Assembly: GCA_003342895.1 (NCBI GenBank)
Contig: PTFA01000543.1
Location: 115,886 to 179,885, forward strand
Length of the DNA: 64,000 nt
Source of the DNA: Casuarius casuarius
Taxonomy: Eukaryota > Chordata > Aves > Casuariiformes > Casuariidae
Direction of reading: 5' to 3'
Positions 52,851-62,814 of this stretch are shown here, piece by piece (positions within the stretch are counted from its first letter, which is position 1; every line of letters starts with the position of its first letter). The notes beneath the pieces are model-generated. The model worked only from the letters and a program-made list of their open reading frames with translations. It was not told where the DNA came from and did not search any database. A program made the position numbers and the translations under genes.

Positions 52851-53744
52851 GAGGGCGCTGGGTACTGGCTATTTACCTTCCTAATTCCCCCAGGAACTTC
52901 ATCTCCAGAAGAAAGCCTGGTCACTGCAGCCCCAGCAGCCGCTGACCATCACCTGCCCAGCCTCCTCTCTANCTCGTGGGGAGCAGAGGGCCCAGCCATG
53001 TGTCACTCCTGCATGGCCCAGACAGCATGAGCACCAAGACCTTTTCCTACAAACCTCTGGGATGGCTCGCATCCCACCACCTTGCCCTGTCTTCCAGCAC
53101 CTCCTGGGGCGGTCACAGCTCCAAGGAGGACCACGCTCTTCGACCTGGACCACTTCCTCCTCCCATTGCTTCAGGAAGGCCTTGTCCCCTTCGCCACCTT
53201 TGTCAGCTGCTCGGTGCAGATGCTCTCAGGGGGCACTCGCCCCTCCAGCCTCTCCTCCAAGCTGGGCCCCCAAGGGGGCACCCACTTCTTGCCCCTTTGC
53301 CAGAGAAGCCCTGTGTTGTTGAGCTCCTCTGGCATGGATATGCTGCTCCCTCCCTACCTTCCCTCAGGAGTCTCCCTTCATCCACCCCGGCAGCACTTCA
53401 CCGTGCCTCCAGCAAGGCATGTAGGCATGTGCCTCCAGCACCTTTCCCAGGTGCAGAGTACCGCTGCGCTCAGCACTCACGCTAGAGACGCTGGGAGGCC
53501 GAGTCCTGCGGACTGCCAGCAGGGCAGCAGCCCCTCTCTGAGCATGGCCGGGGTCTCTCCTGTCACCTGGTCCAGAGGCTACGCTCTGGTAACACAGCAC
53601 GCGCACAGCACAAGAGCTCCCAGTCAGACCAGGAGCTGTAGAGCACCGCAGCTCTTGGCGTGAAGCCCACCGCCGGCTCCAGACAGGCAAAGAGCTGGCA
53701 GAGTCTCCTGCAGGACTGTGGAGCATGGGCAGACAGGGCACAGG
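52851..53744. other. GC-rich segment between two CR1 elements, one N, two overlapping long ORFs
   Basis: The segment is GC-rich and has an undetermined base at 52972. Two overlapping + strand frames are open: 52976-53485 (169 codons) and 53082-53663 (193 codons), with a 140-codon frame on the other strand. Codon content is Pro/Ser/Leu/Ala-rich in all, which fits a composition effect. A short part near 52.92 kb (TCACTGCAGCCCCAGC) resembles the CR1 endonuclease region of the neighbouring element (near 55.96 kb), so part of this may be divergent CR1. No other domain is recognised. Confidence 0.35.
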
Positions 53745-54186
53745 CTCACAGAACAGCCGAAGTTGGAAGGCACCTCTGGAGATCATCTAGTCCAGCACCC
53801 CTCCTCAAGCAGGGTCACCTACAGCACACTGCCCAAGACCATGTCCAAGTGGCTCTTGAATATCTCCAAGCATGGAGACTCCACAGCCTCTCTTGGAAAC
53901 CTGTGCCGGTGCTCAGTCACCCTCACAGGAAGAAGGGCTTTCCTTATGTTCTGGTGGGACTTCCTGTGTTTCCGTTTGTGCCCGTTGCCTTTCACCCTGT
54001 CACTGGGCACCACTGGGAAGAGTCTGGACCCATCTCTTTACACCCTCCCTGCAGGTATTTATACCCACTGATAAGATCCCCCCTCAGTCTTCTCTTCTCC
54101 AGGATGCACAGGCCCAGCTCTCCCAGCCTCTCCCCGTATGAGAGATGCTCCAGTCCCTTCACCACCTTAGTAGCCCTTTGCTGGAC

Positions 54187-55200
54187 TCACTCCACGTCTC
54201 TCTCATACTGGGGAGCCCAGTACTGGAGCCAGCGCCCCAGGCATGGTGGCTTCACCAGGACTGAGTAGAGGGGAAGGATCACCTCTCTCAACCTGCTGGC
54301 AATGCTCTGCCTAATGCAACCCACGATACCACTGACCTCCTTTGCCACAAGCGCACACTGCTGGCTCATGTTCAGCTTGGTGTCCCCCAGGACCCCCAGG
54401 GCCTTTTCTGCAGAGCTGCTCTCCAGCAGGTCAGTCCCCAGCCTGTCCTGGTGCGGGCGGTTATTCCTTCCCAGGGGCAGGACTCTGCAATTCCCCTTGT
54501 TGAACGCCATGAGATTCCTCTCTGCCCAGCTCTCCAGCCTGCCGAGGCCCCTCTCAATGGTAAGACAACAACGTGCTTTATCAAGCAGTCCTCCCAGTTT
54601 TGGATCACCTGCAAACTGGCTGAGGGTGCACTCCGTCCCTTCATCCAGGTCACTGATGAAGAAGTTGAACAAGATTGGAGCCAGCATGGACCCCTGGGGG
54701 ACACCGCTAGCTCCAGGCCTCCAGCTAGACTTTGTGCACTGATCACAACCCTCTGAGCTCTGCCATTCAGCCAGTTCTCAGTCTGCCTCATCATCTAACC
54801 CGTACTTTCTCAGCTTGCCTATGAGGACCTTATAGGAGACAGTGTCGAGAGTCTTACTCAAGTCACAGTAGGCAACATCCTCTGCTCTCCCCTCATCTAC
54901 CCAGCCAGTCATGCCATCACGGAAGGCTCACAGGGTGGTTAAGCCTGATTCCCCCTTCCTGAATCCGTGCTGACTACTCCCGATCACCTTGATAGCCTTC
55001 ACATGCTTGGAAAGGGTGTCCAGAAGGAGCAGCTCCATCACCTTTCCAGGGATTGAGGTGAGGCTGACTGGCCTGTAGCTCCCTGGGTCCTCCTCTTTGC
55101 CCTTTTGGAAGACTGGAGGCACATTTGCTTTCTTCCAGGCCTCAGGCACCTTATCTCCACGACCTGTCAAAAAGGATTGGGAGTGGCCTAGCAATGACAT
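54187..55200 (-). pseudogene. CR1 ORF2 reverse transcriptase domain, broken
   Basis: Reverse transcriptase copies CR1 RNA at the nicked target. The N-terminal part reads at 54928-55200 (ANVPPVFQKGKEEDPGSYRP, then SSQHGFRKG). The first catalytic Asp is in a YCDLSKTLDTVS stretch (about 54838-54885). The second catalytic box reads FAGD at about 54604-54615, where F-A-D-D is usual, so one of the two metal-binding aspartates is lost. The C-terminal part (LGRNNRPHQDRLG and beyond to 54187) is well preserved. Frames change at least once between 54.8 and 54.9 kb. Confidence 0.85.
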
Positions 55201-55899
55201 GGGCCAGCTCCCTCAGCACTTGAGGGTGCATCCCATCAAGGACTTGCATGGCCCATGGACTTGTGGATGTCCGGTTTGCTTAAGTGATCCTGAACCTGAT
55301 CCTCTTCGACCGAGGGAAAGTCTTCCTTTCTCCAGACTTTCTCCCTGGTCTCCAGGGCCTGGGATTCCTGAGGGCTGCTCCTACCAGAAAAGACTGAAGC
55401 AAAGGCGGCGTTCAGGATCTCCGCCTTTGCTGCAGCCTTTGTCACCAGGGCCCCTGACCCATTCTGTAGTGGGCGCACATTCTCCCTAGCCTTCCTTTTG
55501 TTACCAATGTCTTTAAAGAAGCCCTTCCTCTTGTCCTTGACAGCCCTCACCAGCTTCAACTCCAGATGGGCCTTGGCCTTCCGAGCTCCATCCCTGCATG
55601 CTCGGACAACATCCCTCTATTTCTCCCAGGTGGCCTGTCCCTCCTTCCACCTTCTGTCTACTTCCTTCTTCTGTTTGAGATTTGCCAGCAGCTCCTCGTT
55701 CATCCATGCAGCTCTCCTGCTCCCTTTGCTTGACTACTTGCTCATTGGATGCACCCTTCTTGAGTGTGGAGGAGGTGATCCCTCAATATCAGGCAGCTTT
55801 CTTGGACCCCTTTTCATTCTAGGGCCCTATCCCATGGGATCCTTCCAAGAAGGTCCCTGAAGAGGCCAAAGTTTGCTCTCCCAAAGTCCAGTGCTGTGA

Positions 55900-56404
55900 T
55901 CACACTTTTTGCCCTGCTCCCTCCTCGCAGGATCCTGAACTCCACCATCCCATGGTCTCTGCAGCCAAGGCTGCCCCCAGCCTTCACGTCTCCAACCGGC
56001 CTTTCCTTGCGTGTTTATACAAGGTCCAGCAGCGCGCCTGCCCTCATTGGCCCCTCATCACCTGCTTCTGGAAGTTGTCATCAGCGCTCTCCAGGAACCT
56101 CCTGCATTGCTCGTGCCTCGCTGCCTTGCTCCTCCAGCAGGTATCAGGGTGGTTAAAGTCCTCCGCGAGAACCAGGGCCTGTGATCGTGAGGCTACTTCC
56201 AGCTGTCTGCAGCAAGCCTCGTCCGCTCCCTCTTCCTGGTCAGGTGGCCTGCAGCAAACACCTACAGCAGCGTCCCTCCTGCGAGTCTGCCCTTTAATCC
56301 TTACCCACGAGCTCTCGACCCACTCATCGTCCACCCCTAGGCAGAGCTCCGTACTTTCCAGCTCCTTTCTCACACAAAGGGCGACTCCCCATCCTTGCCT
56401 TCCT
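55900..56404 (-). pseudogene. CR1 ORF2 endonuclease domain (apurinic-like), partial
   Basis: The endonuclease nicks target DNA. From the right, the - strand frame reads GWGVALCVRKELE, then WVRIKGQ and VGVCCRPPDQEE, then AEDFNHPDTCW (catalytic Asp and Asn retained). The CRDH catalytic-histidine box lies near 55952-55957. The N-terminal part (the TETWWD-type region) is missing and replaced by a GC-rich segment. The linker reading TALDFGRANFGLFRDL follows after a frame change. Confidence 0.8.
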
Positions 56405-56944
56405 GGCGAGGCCCCGGCACTGCCTCCTCCCAGCTCCCCTCTGCCACTGCCCTCGCTCCCGGGGCCCATCTGCCACCCAGCTCTGCAGGCACCAGGGCAG
56501 GCAGAGGCACCCTTGGCCCAGCTCGTCTCCAGCTGGGGCGGCAGCTCCTCCGGCCTCTGGAGCTCCCGGTGGCTGCTCCAGCACCACTGGCTGAGGTCAA
56601 GGAGGAGCCAGAGATGGGGCTGACCTCCAGCAAGGGCCCCAGTTGCCCTGGCCGTGGGGCGCAGGCAGAGGAGGGGACACCCACCTCCCTGCAGAGCTCC
56701 TGTGTGGTGCCTGCAGCTCCTGCTGCTCCTCCTGCTGCATGGGGAACAGGCAGAGCAGGGGCTTGGGATGGCAGCCCCAGCCCCTGGAGACTCGGGGCCA
56801 CTCTGGACCTCCCTGGCAGGCAGCAGCTCCCTGCGCATTGCCCTCTGGGCATTAGACACTTTCCAAGTTGCCCTTGGCAGTATCATTGGTGCCTATGTGG
56901 AAGAGCAGTAGGACGTAATTGTCAGAGGGGTAGACAAGATTTGG

Positions 56945-56945
56945 N
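56945..56945. other. Undetermined base at the CR1 / inverted-repeat junction
   Basis: A single N lies exactly between the end of the long CR1 copy and the first base of the left inverted-repeat arm. The true gap size is unknown and adjacency of the two sides is not proven by sequence. Confidence 0.95.
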
Positions 56946-58120
56946 CAATAACCTTTTCAAATATAATGGAGAGTGGCCTTGCAATGACATCAGCCAGCTC
57001 CCTCAGCACTCACAGGTGCATCCCATCAGGTCCCAGGAATTGTGTAGGTCCAGCCTGTTCAAATAATCCCTGACCTGACTGGCCCCCACCAAGAGTAAAT
57101 CTTCCTTGCTCCAAACTTTCCCTCTGGTTTCTGGGACCTGGGATTGCTGAAGGCTTTTTGTACCAGTAAAGACCAAGGTGAAGAAGGCATTGAGTACCTC
57201 AGCTTTTTCTGTGTCTTTTGCCACCAGGCACCCTGCCCCACATTCAGCAGCAGGACCACAGTTTCCCTAGTCTTCCTTTTGCTGCCAGTGTGCCTGGAGG
57301 AGCCCTGCTTGTTGCCCTTCATGTCCCTCACCAGATTCAATTCCAGGCAGGCTTTGGCTTTCCTAACCCCATCCTTGCATGCTCAGACAATGTCTCTATT
57401 TTGTTCCCATGTCTCCTGTCCCTGCTTCCACTCCTTGTATGCTTCCTATTGATGCTGGAGTTTAGTGAGGAGCAACTTGTGCATCCCTGCAGGACTGCTG
57501 CCACCTTTGCTTGATTTCCTGCTTGTGGGGATGGACGATCCTGGAACTTGGAGGAGGTGATCCTTGAAAGGCAACCAGCTCTCCTGGACCCCCCTTCTAT
57601 CTAGGTTCATATCCCAGGGCATGCTATCAAGCAGGTAGCTCAACAAGCAAAAGTCTGCTCTCCTGAAGTCCAGGGTTGTGATCCCGCAATTTTTGTGATC
57701 CCTGGCCAGTTTGTCCTTGTTTGCGAGTATCAGGTGCTGCAAAGCACCTGCTCTCATTGGCATCAATGGATCACCTCTGCCAGGAAGTTGTTGTCAATGC
57801 ACTGCAGAAAGCTCCTGGATTGCTTGTGTCCTGCTGGATTGTCCCTCCAGTGGAAACGAGGGTGGTTCAAGCCCCTGAGGAGGACAAGGGCCCGCAAACA
57901 TGAGGCTTCCTGTCGGTGTCTGATAAAGGCCTCTTCTACTTCTTCCTCCTGATCAGGTGGTCTGTAGCAGACACTCACTACAACATTGCCCTTGTTGCTC
58001 TGCCACTAATCCTGACCCCTGAGGCACTTCTACACCTTGCCTTTTCTTCCGTGAGCTGCAGATCCATGTTACATCTACATTTACTGTAGATGGGTCCTTC
58101 TGTGTATGCCAGCTATGTTT
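56946..58120 (-). mobile_element. CR1 ORF2 fragment in the left arm (endonuclease to RT start)
   Basis: On the - strand from 58120 leftward: VSVCYRPPDQEEEVEEAF (near 57.9-58.0 kb), a GLNHPRFHW box where GDFN-P is usual, the LDFRRADF linker box (near 57.66 kb), AEVLNAFF (near 57.2 kb), then the RT-proximal stretch LRELADVIARPLSIIFE ending at the gap. In the catalytic GDFN box Gly-Leu-Asn replaces Asp-Phe-Asn, so the endonuclease is inactive. It is a second, more divergent CR1 copy than the one to its left. Confidence 0.8.
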
Positions 58121-58982
58121 TCTCCTGAAAGCAGGTTTTGCCCAGCTGCAGACTTGCACTGCTCTAACTGATGCCAGGGAGATGTTTCTAGCCGCAGAGT
58201 CTCCAGGCCCAGCCTGTGCCCCGTCACTCATCATCTGAAGCCTGGCTTCTGCCTCACTGCATGCTCTGCCTTCAATTCTCAGGGTTTCTGTTCTGCTACC
58301 AGATCTCTGTTGCCCTACACAATGCCATTATGGTAGTGTCCTAAATATCTCCTTTGATGCAGAAAAATGACTTCTTGCTGCTATTTGTAGACATATGAAT
58401 GAGCTGCAACCACATGGTCAGCAGAAAAGGGGCTGCTGCAGCTAAAGCAAAGGAAAGCACAGCTTGTGGTGGGCCAAGACAAGGCCAGACAGAGCAAGCC
58501 TCATCAGCCGCACCTCAGAGGCCTTGCGAACTCAGTACAAAGCTTTTGGGCTGCTACTTGCAATGGCAGTGCAGTATTTCTGGGTGGCAGGGCTCAAATA
58601 TTGGGGTGTTGGGGACACCCTGCTGCACTGCTGCCCTGACCCGCGGCCTCTGTGATACCACCTCGGACATCAGCGCTCCCCTGTGCTATCACCGTACCCT
58701 TACCCCCATGACACCACCACCTCGTCCCAGAGACTTCCAGGCCCCAGGGGCAGCAGGGCAGAGCAGTGCCTGCCCGAGCTCACCCAGCCCCTCTCCTGGC
58801 CGAGCCCCAAACGTGGGGCCCAGCCAGGGCCTGGCAGGGCCCCAGCAGGGAGGGACCCCAGGGCTCCCCCCACCTCCTGCCCCATGCCAGCCACGCTGAG
58901 CCCTGGAGGTGATCCCACACCGCCTCTCAGTCCCCCAACAGCCCTTGCAGGAGGGCTCCCCAGTGGTCAGTCAGGGCACAAC
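58121..58982. other. GC-rich non-CR1 segment inside the left arm
   Basis: This segment separates the two halves of a CR1 endonuclease region: 58990-59381 holds the N-terminal part and the sequence left of 58120 holds the rest. About 40 codons of the canonical domain are missing at the junction, so it replaced rather than simply split the element. A 166-codon + strand frame (58399-58899) has no recognised domain and is Pro/Ser-rich. A duplicate copy lies in the right arm. Its origin is unknown. Confidence 0.6.
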
Positions 58983-59670
58983 CTGCCCTCAGCAGTTGTG
59001 CAAGCTGTCCCACCATGTCTCCATCATCACAACGAGATCGCCCGACAACTGTACAAAGATCTCTAATTCCTCCAGTTTATTCCTCGAGCTGTGTGCGTTT
59101 GTGTACAGGCACTTCAGAGAGGCATCCAAGTGTGCTGATTTCCCAGAATGGGTGCAAGAGGTTACTCCATAGTTTTGTCTTGTAAGCACGTCCTTGCCTC
59201 CATGCAGTTGCTGGAAGTATCCCAACTTCAGCCCTCTTTTGCTGACTGCATCATCTTTATAACTCTCCCCTTCCCCTGCCTTTCCTAGTTTCAAGCCCTC
59301 TTTACACCGGGTTGGCCAGCCTGTTGGCAAAGACACGTGCGCCCTGCTTAGGGAGGTGGATCCCATGGTCAAAGAAACCAAAACGCTGTTGATAACTCCA
59401 GCGGCACAGCCAGTTGTCTGCTTGGAGTATCCATCTACTTCTCCTCCATCCTTCCCCCTTCACTGGCAGGATCAAGGGAAAACCATCTGGGACTCCACAC
59501 CCCTGACCACAGTCCCCAGAGCTCTGTAGTCACATTAGACACTTTCCAAGTTGCCCTTGGCAGTATCATTGGTGCCTATGTGGAAGAGCAGTAGGACGTA
59601 ATTGTCAGAGGGGTAGACAAGATTTGGCAGTCTCTCCGTGACATCCTGGGTCCGAGACCCCCACAAGCAG
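58983..59670 (-). mobile_element. CR1 fragment in the spacer: end of ORF1 esterase and start of ORF2
   Basis: On the - strand from 59670: DVTERLPNLVYPSDNYVLLL, then the FHIGTNDTAKGNLES box, and ILPVKG (ORF1 GDSL-like esterase domain), FGFFDHGIHLPKQG and FANRLANP. After a stop comes the ORF2 endonuclease start: LKCLYTNAHSSRNKLEELEIF and METWWDS (near 59.0 kb). The order is that of a full-length CR1, so this is contiguous element sequence with scattered stops. It lies next to, and in the same orientation as, the left-arm CR1 fragment and probably once formed one element with it. Confidence 0.85.
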
Positions 59671-60553
59671 GATGGAGAGGTCCCCTGGTTTTTTTCATCA
59701 TGTCTTGAATGGTGGGTTTAAACCTAGTTTCTGGGGTCCTGAAGGTGAATATGAAGAGCATGGGAACCCCAGTGGCACTCTCCCTGATCCCAGTGGTGAA
59801 CAGGAGAGGTTTGGGTAGGAGCGGATGTATCCTGTGAGCAACCCCCTGACTGCGTGGCTGATGTCGCAGGCTGGGCTTTCAGGGCTTTGTGGCCCTGGAT
59901 TTGCTCTGTGGAAGGAGGGCTGCAGGCCGGGCTGGATCCCTCTGACAGTGGGACAAGAGCACACCAGCCAACAGGTCTTGCTGGTGAGCAGTCATCAGCT
60001 TAAGAGCCAGCGCTGCTCTGCAGCTCCTAGGACAGACCCTGTGGGTTGCTGCTTTGCCCTGCCACTAACTCACCAACCTGGGGGATGCCCACAGCTGAAC
60101 CTGATGGCCCAAGGATCGCTGTCCTCCCCCAGAAGCTGCTTGCTTTCTCTCCTTCTGGATTTCACCCCTGCTCACAGGCATTTGCCCACCCACAGCACTG
60201 AGTGACCCGCAAGTGTGACTCACCTGTCCCTCCTCTGTGCAGGTCTCCACAGCGTCCTCTCTCCTGGCCATTTCTCCCAGCTGAGCGGGTTTCTCCACAG
60301 CCGCAGCCAGGTCACAGCGGGGCTGGGCATTGTGCAGCAGTGGGATCCCCGGGACGCCGGCAGCTGACCCAGCATGAGGCGGGAGGCGAGGGCAGGGAGG
60401 CAGCCTGGAGCTCTACTGGAAGGGCCTCAAGGGTCCAGGTGGCGAAATGCGGAGGGAACAGCGGAGGGCTGCCAGTGGGGGCCTGGCAAGGAGACGGAGG
60501 GCAAGGAGCATCTCCCTTTTTGGGATGCTCCTCAGGCTGCATGTTGAGGATAT
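59671..60553. other. Unassigned GC-rich part of the spacer
   Basis: The CR1 match stops near 59670. The remainder up to the right arm is GC-rich, with a 126-codon + frame (59825-60205) and a 135-codon + frame (60202-60609) of no recognised family. The sequence near 60230 (CCTCCTCTGTGCAGGTCTCC) looks like a splice acceptor, but no exon can be supported. It could be host sequence carried along in a rearrangement. Confidence 0.4.
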
Positions 60554-61415
60554 GTTGTGCCCTGACCCACCACTGGGGAGCCCTCCTGCAAGGGCTGTTG
60601 GGGGACTGAGAGGCGGTGTGGGATCACCTCCAGGGCTCAGCGTGGCTGGCATGGGGCAGGAGGTGGGGGGAGCCCTGGGGTCCCTCCCTGCTGGGGCCCT
60701 GCCAGGCCCTGGCTGGGCCCCACGTTTGGGGCTCGGCCAGGAGAGGGGCTGGGTGAGCTCGGGCAGGCACTGCTCTGCCCTGCTGCCCCTGGGGCCTGGA
60801 AGTCTCTGGGACGAGGTGGTGGTGTCATGGGGGTAAGGGTACGGTGATAGCACAGGGGAGCGCTGATGTCCGAGGTGGTATCACAGAGGCCGCGGGTCAG
60901 GGCAGCAGTGCAGCAGGGTGTCCCCAACACCCCAATATTTGAGCCCTGCCACCCAGAAATACTGCACTGCCATTGCAAGTAGCAGCCCAAAAGCTTTGTA
61001 CTGAGTTCGCAAGGCCTCTGAGGTGCGGCTGATGAGGCTTGCTCTGTCTGGCCTTGTCTTGGCCCACCACAAGCTGTGCTTTCCTTTGCTTTAGCTGCAG
61101 CAGCCCCTTTTCTGCTGACCATGTGGTTGCAGCTCATTCATATGTCTACAAATAGCAGCAAGAAGTCATTTTTCTGCATCAAAGGAGATATTTAGGACAC
61201 TACCATAATGGCATTGTGTAGGGCAACAGAGATCTGGTAGCAGAACAGAAACCCTGAGAATTGAAGGCAGAGCATGCAGTGAGGCAGAAGCCAGGCTTCA
61301 GATGATGAGTGACGGGGCACAGGCTGGGCCTGGAGACTCTGCGGCTAGAAACATCTCCCTGGCATCAGTTAGAGCAGTGCAAGTCTGCAGCTGGGCAAAA
61401 CCTGCTTTCAGGAGA
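60554..61415. other. GC-rich non-CR1 segment, right-arm copy
   Basis: Inverted copy of 58121-58982, with the same frames on the opposite strand (166 codons at 60637-61137 on the - strand). On the inner side it continues into GC-rich unassigned spacer rather than into CR1. Confidence 0.6.
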
Positions 61416-62590
61416 AAACATAGCTGGCATACACAGAAGGACCCATCTACAGTAAATGTAGATGTAACATGGATCTGCAGCTCACGGAAGAAAAGGCAAG
61501 GTGTAGAAGTGCCTCAGGGGTCAGGATTAGTGGCAGAGCAACAAGGGCAATGTTGTAGTGAGTGTCTGCTACAGACCACCTGATCAGGAGGAAGAAGTAG
61601 AAGAGGCCTTTATCAGACACCGACAGGAAGCCTCATGTTTGCGGGCCCTTGTCCTCCTCAGGGGCTTGAACCACCCTCGTTTCCACTGGAGGGACAATCC
61701 AGCAGGACACAAGCAATCCAGGAGCTTTCTGCAGTGCATTGACAACAACTTCCTGGCAGAGGTGATCCATTGATGCCAATGAGAGCAGGTGCTTTGCAGC
61801 ACCTGATACTCGCAAACAAGGACAAACTGGCCAGGGATCACAAAAATTGCGGGATCACAACCCTGGACTTCAGGAGAGCAGACTTTTGCTTGTTGAGCTA
61901 CCTGCTTGATAGCATGCCCTGGGATATGAACCTAGATAGAAGGGGGGTCCAGGAGAGCTGGTTGCCTTTCAAGGATCACCTCCTCCAAGTTCCAGGATCG
62001 TCCATCCCCACAAGCAGGAAATCAAGCAAAGGTGGCAGCAGTCCTGCAGGGATGCACAAGTTGCTCCTCACTAAACTCCAGCATCAATAGGAAGCATACA
62101 AGGAGTGGAAGCAGGGACAGGAGACATGGGAACAAAATAGAGACATTGTCTGAGCATGCAAGGATGGGGTTAGGAAAGCCAAAGCCTGCCTGGAATTGAA
62201 TCTGGTGAGGGACATGAAGGGCAACAAGCAGGGCTCCTCCAGGCACACTGGCAGCAAAAGGAAGACTAGGGAAACTGTGGTCCTGCTGCTGAATGTGGGG
62301 CAGGGTGCCTGGTGGCAAAAGACACAGAAAAAGCTGAGGTACTCAATGCCTTCTTCACCTTGGTCTTTACTGGTACAAAAAGCCTTCAGCAATCCCAGGT
62401 CCCAGAAACCAGAGGGAAAGTTTGGAGCAAGGAAGATTTACTCTTGGTGGGGGCCAGTCAGGTCAGGGATTATTTGAACAGGCTGGACCTACACAATTCC
62501 TGGGACCTGATGGGATGCACCTGTGAGTGCTGAGGGAGCTGGCTGATGTCATTGCAAGGCCACTCTCCATTATATTTGAAAAGGTTATTG
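60554..62590 (-). repeat. Right arm of the large inverted repeat
   Basis: Reverse complement of 56946-58982. At its inner edge the match decays over a few bases (two mismatches at 60567-60568, then loss of identity below 60554). At its outer edge the CR1 reading continues without a break past 62590, whereas the left arm stops at an N. This arm is therefore the more complete copy at the outer side. Confidence 0.9.
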
Positions 62591-62775
62591 CAATCTGGAG
62601 AGGTTCCTTGGGACTCAAGAAAGCAAATGTCACTGCTGTCATCAAGAAGGGCAAGAAGGAGGATCATAAGAACTACAGGCCAGTCAGCATCACCTCAATC
62701 CTTGGGAAGGTGGTGGAGCAAATAATCTTGGAAACCATTTCCAGACATCAAGGACAAGAAGGTGACTGGGAGTAG
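61416..62775 (+). mobile_element. CR1 ORF2 fragment, right-arm copy, extending into RT
   Basis: Carries the same boxes as the left-arm fragment on the + strand: VSVCYRPPDQEEE at about 61.56 kb, LDFRRADF at about 61.87 kb, AEVLNAFF at about 62.34 kb. It continues beyond the arm into the RT N-terminus: KANVTAVIKKGKKEDHKNYR and ETISRH (to about 62.75 kb). The element breaks off there and is joined to the 5' part of another CR1. Several stops and shifts are present. Confidence 0.85.
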
Positions 62776-62814
62776 TGAGCGTGGAGCTCCCAGCGCACAG
62801 CTAACAGAGGCAGT

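Larger units (their letters stand above)
53745..56944 (-). mobile_element. CR1 LINE, long copy with endonuclease and reverse transcriptase remnants
   Basis: The 3' end lies at the left (CACAGAACAGCCGAAGTTGG followed by a GATCATCTAGTCCA-type terminus on the + strand). Going 5'-ward on the - strand one passes the 3' UTR, RT C-terminus, RT fingers/palm, the linker between RT and endonuclease, the endonuclease, a GC-rich segment that is not CR1-like (about 56405-56849), and 95 bases of ORF1 esterase (56850-56944). It is cut by the undetermined base at 56945. Stops and shifts break ORF2. The 3.2-kb length is long for CR1, where most copies are only a few hundred bases. Confidence 0.85.
56946..58982 (+). 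repeat. Left arm of a large near-perfect inverted repeat
   Basis: The bases from 56946 to 58982 reappear as the reverse complement at 60554-62590; paired positions sum to 119536. All open frames in the arms match in length and translation, and every nucleotide stretch compared was identical except two mismatches at 58968-58969. The arm starts immediately after an N. It contains a CR1 ORF2 fragment (outer 1.2 kb) and a GC-rich non-CR1 segment (inner 0.86 kb). Confidence 0.9.

Noticed and set aside
52846..52859. AGAGGGCGCT core resembling a CTCF site at the edge of a CR1 fragment
   Set aside because: Only the right half of the consensus fits; without binding data or conservation it cannot be supported.
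56395..57066. 223-codon + strand frame across 56.4-57.07 kb
   Set aside because: It crosses the undetermined base and runs antisense through CR1 endonuclease and RT-proximal sequence.
58399..61137. Identical 166-codon frames in the two arms as a duplicated gene
   Set aside because: They are identical only because the arms are copies; the frame is Pro/Ser-rich, has no domain and lies in GC-rich DNA where several frames are open.
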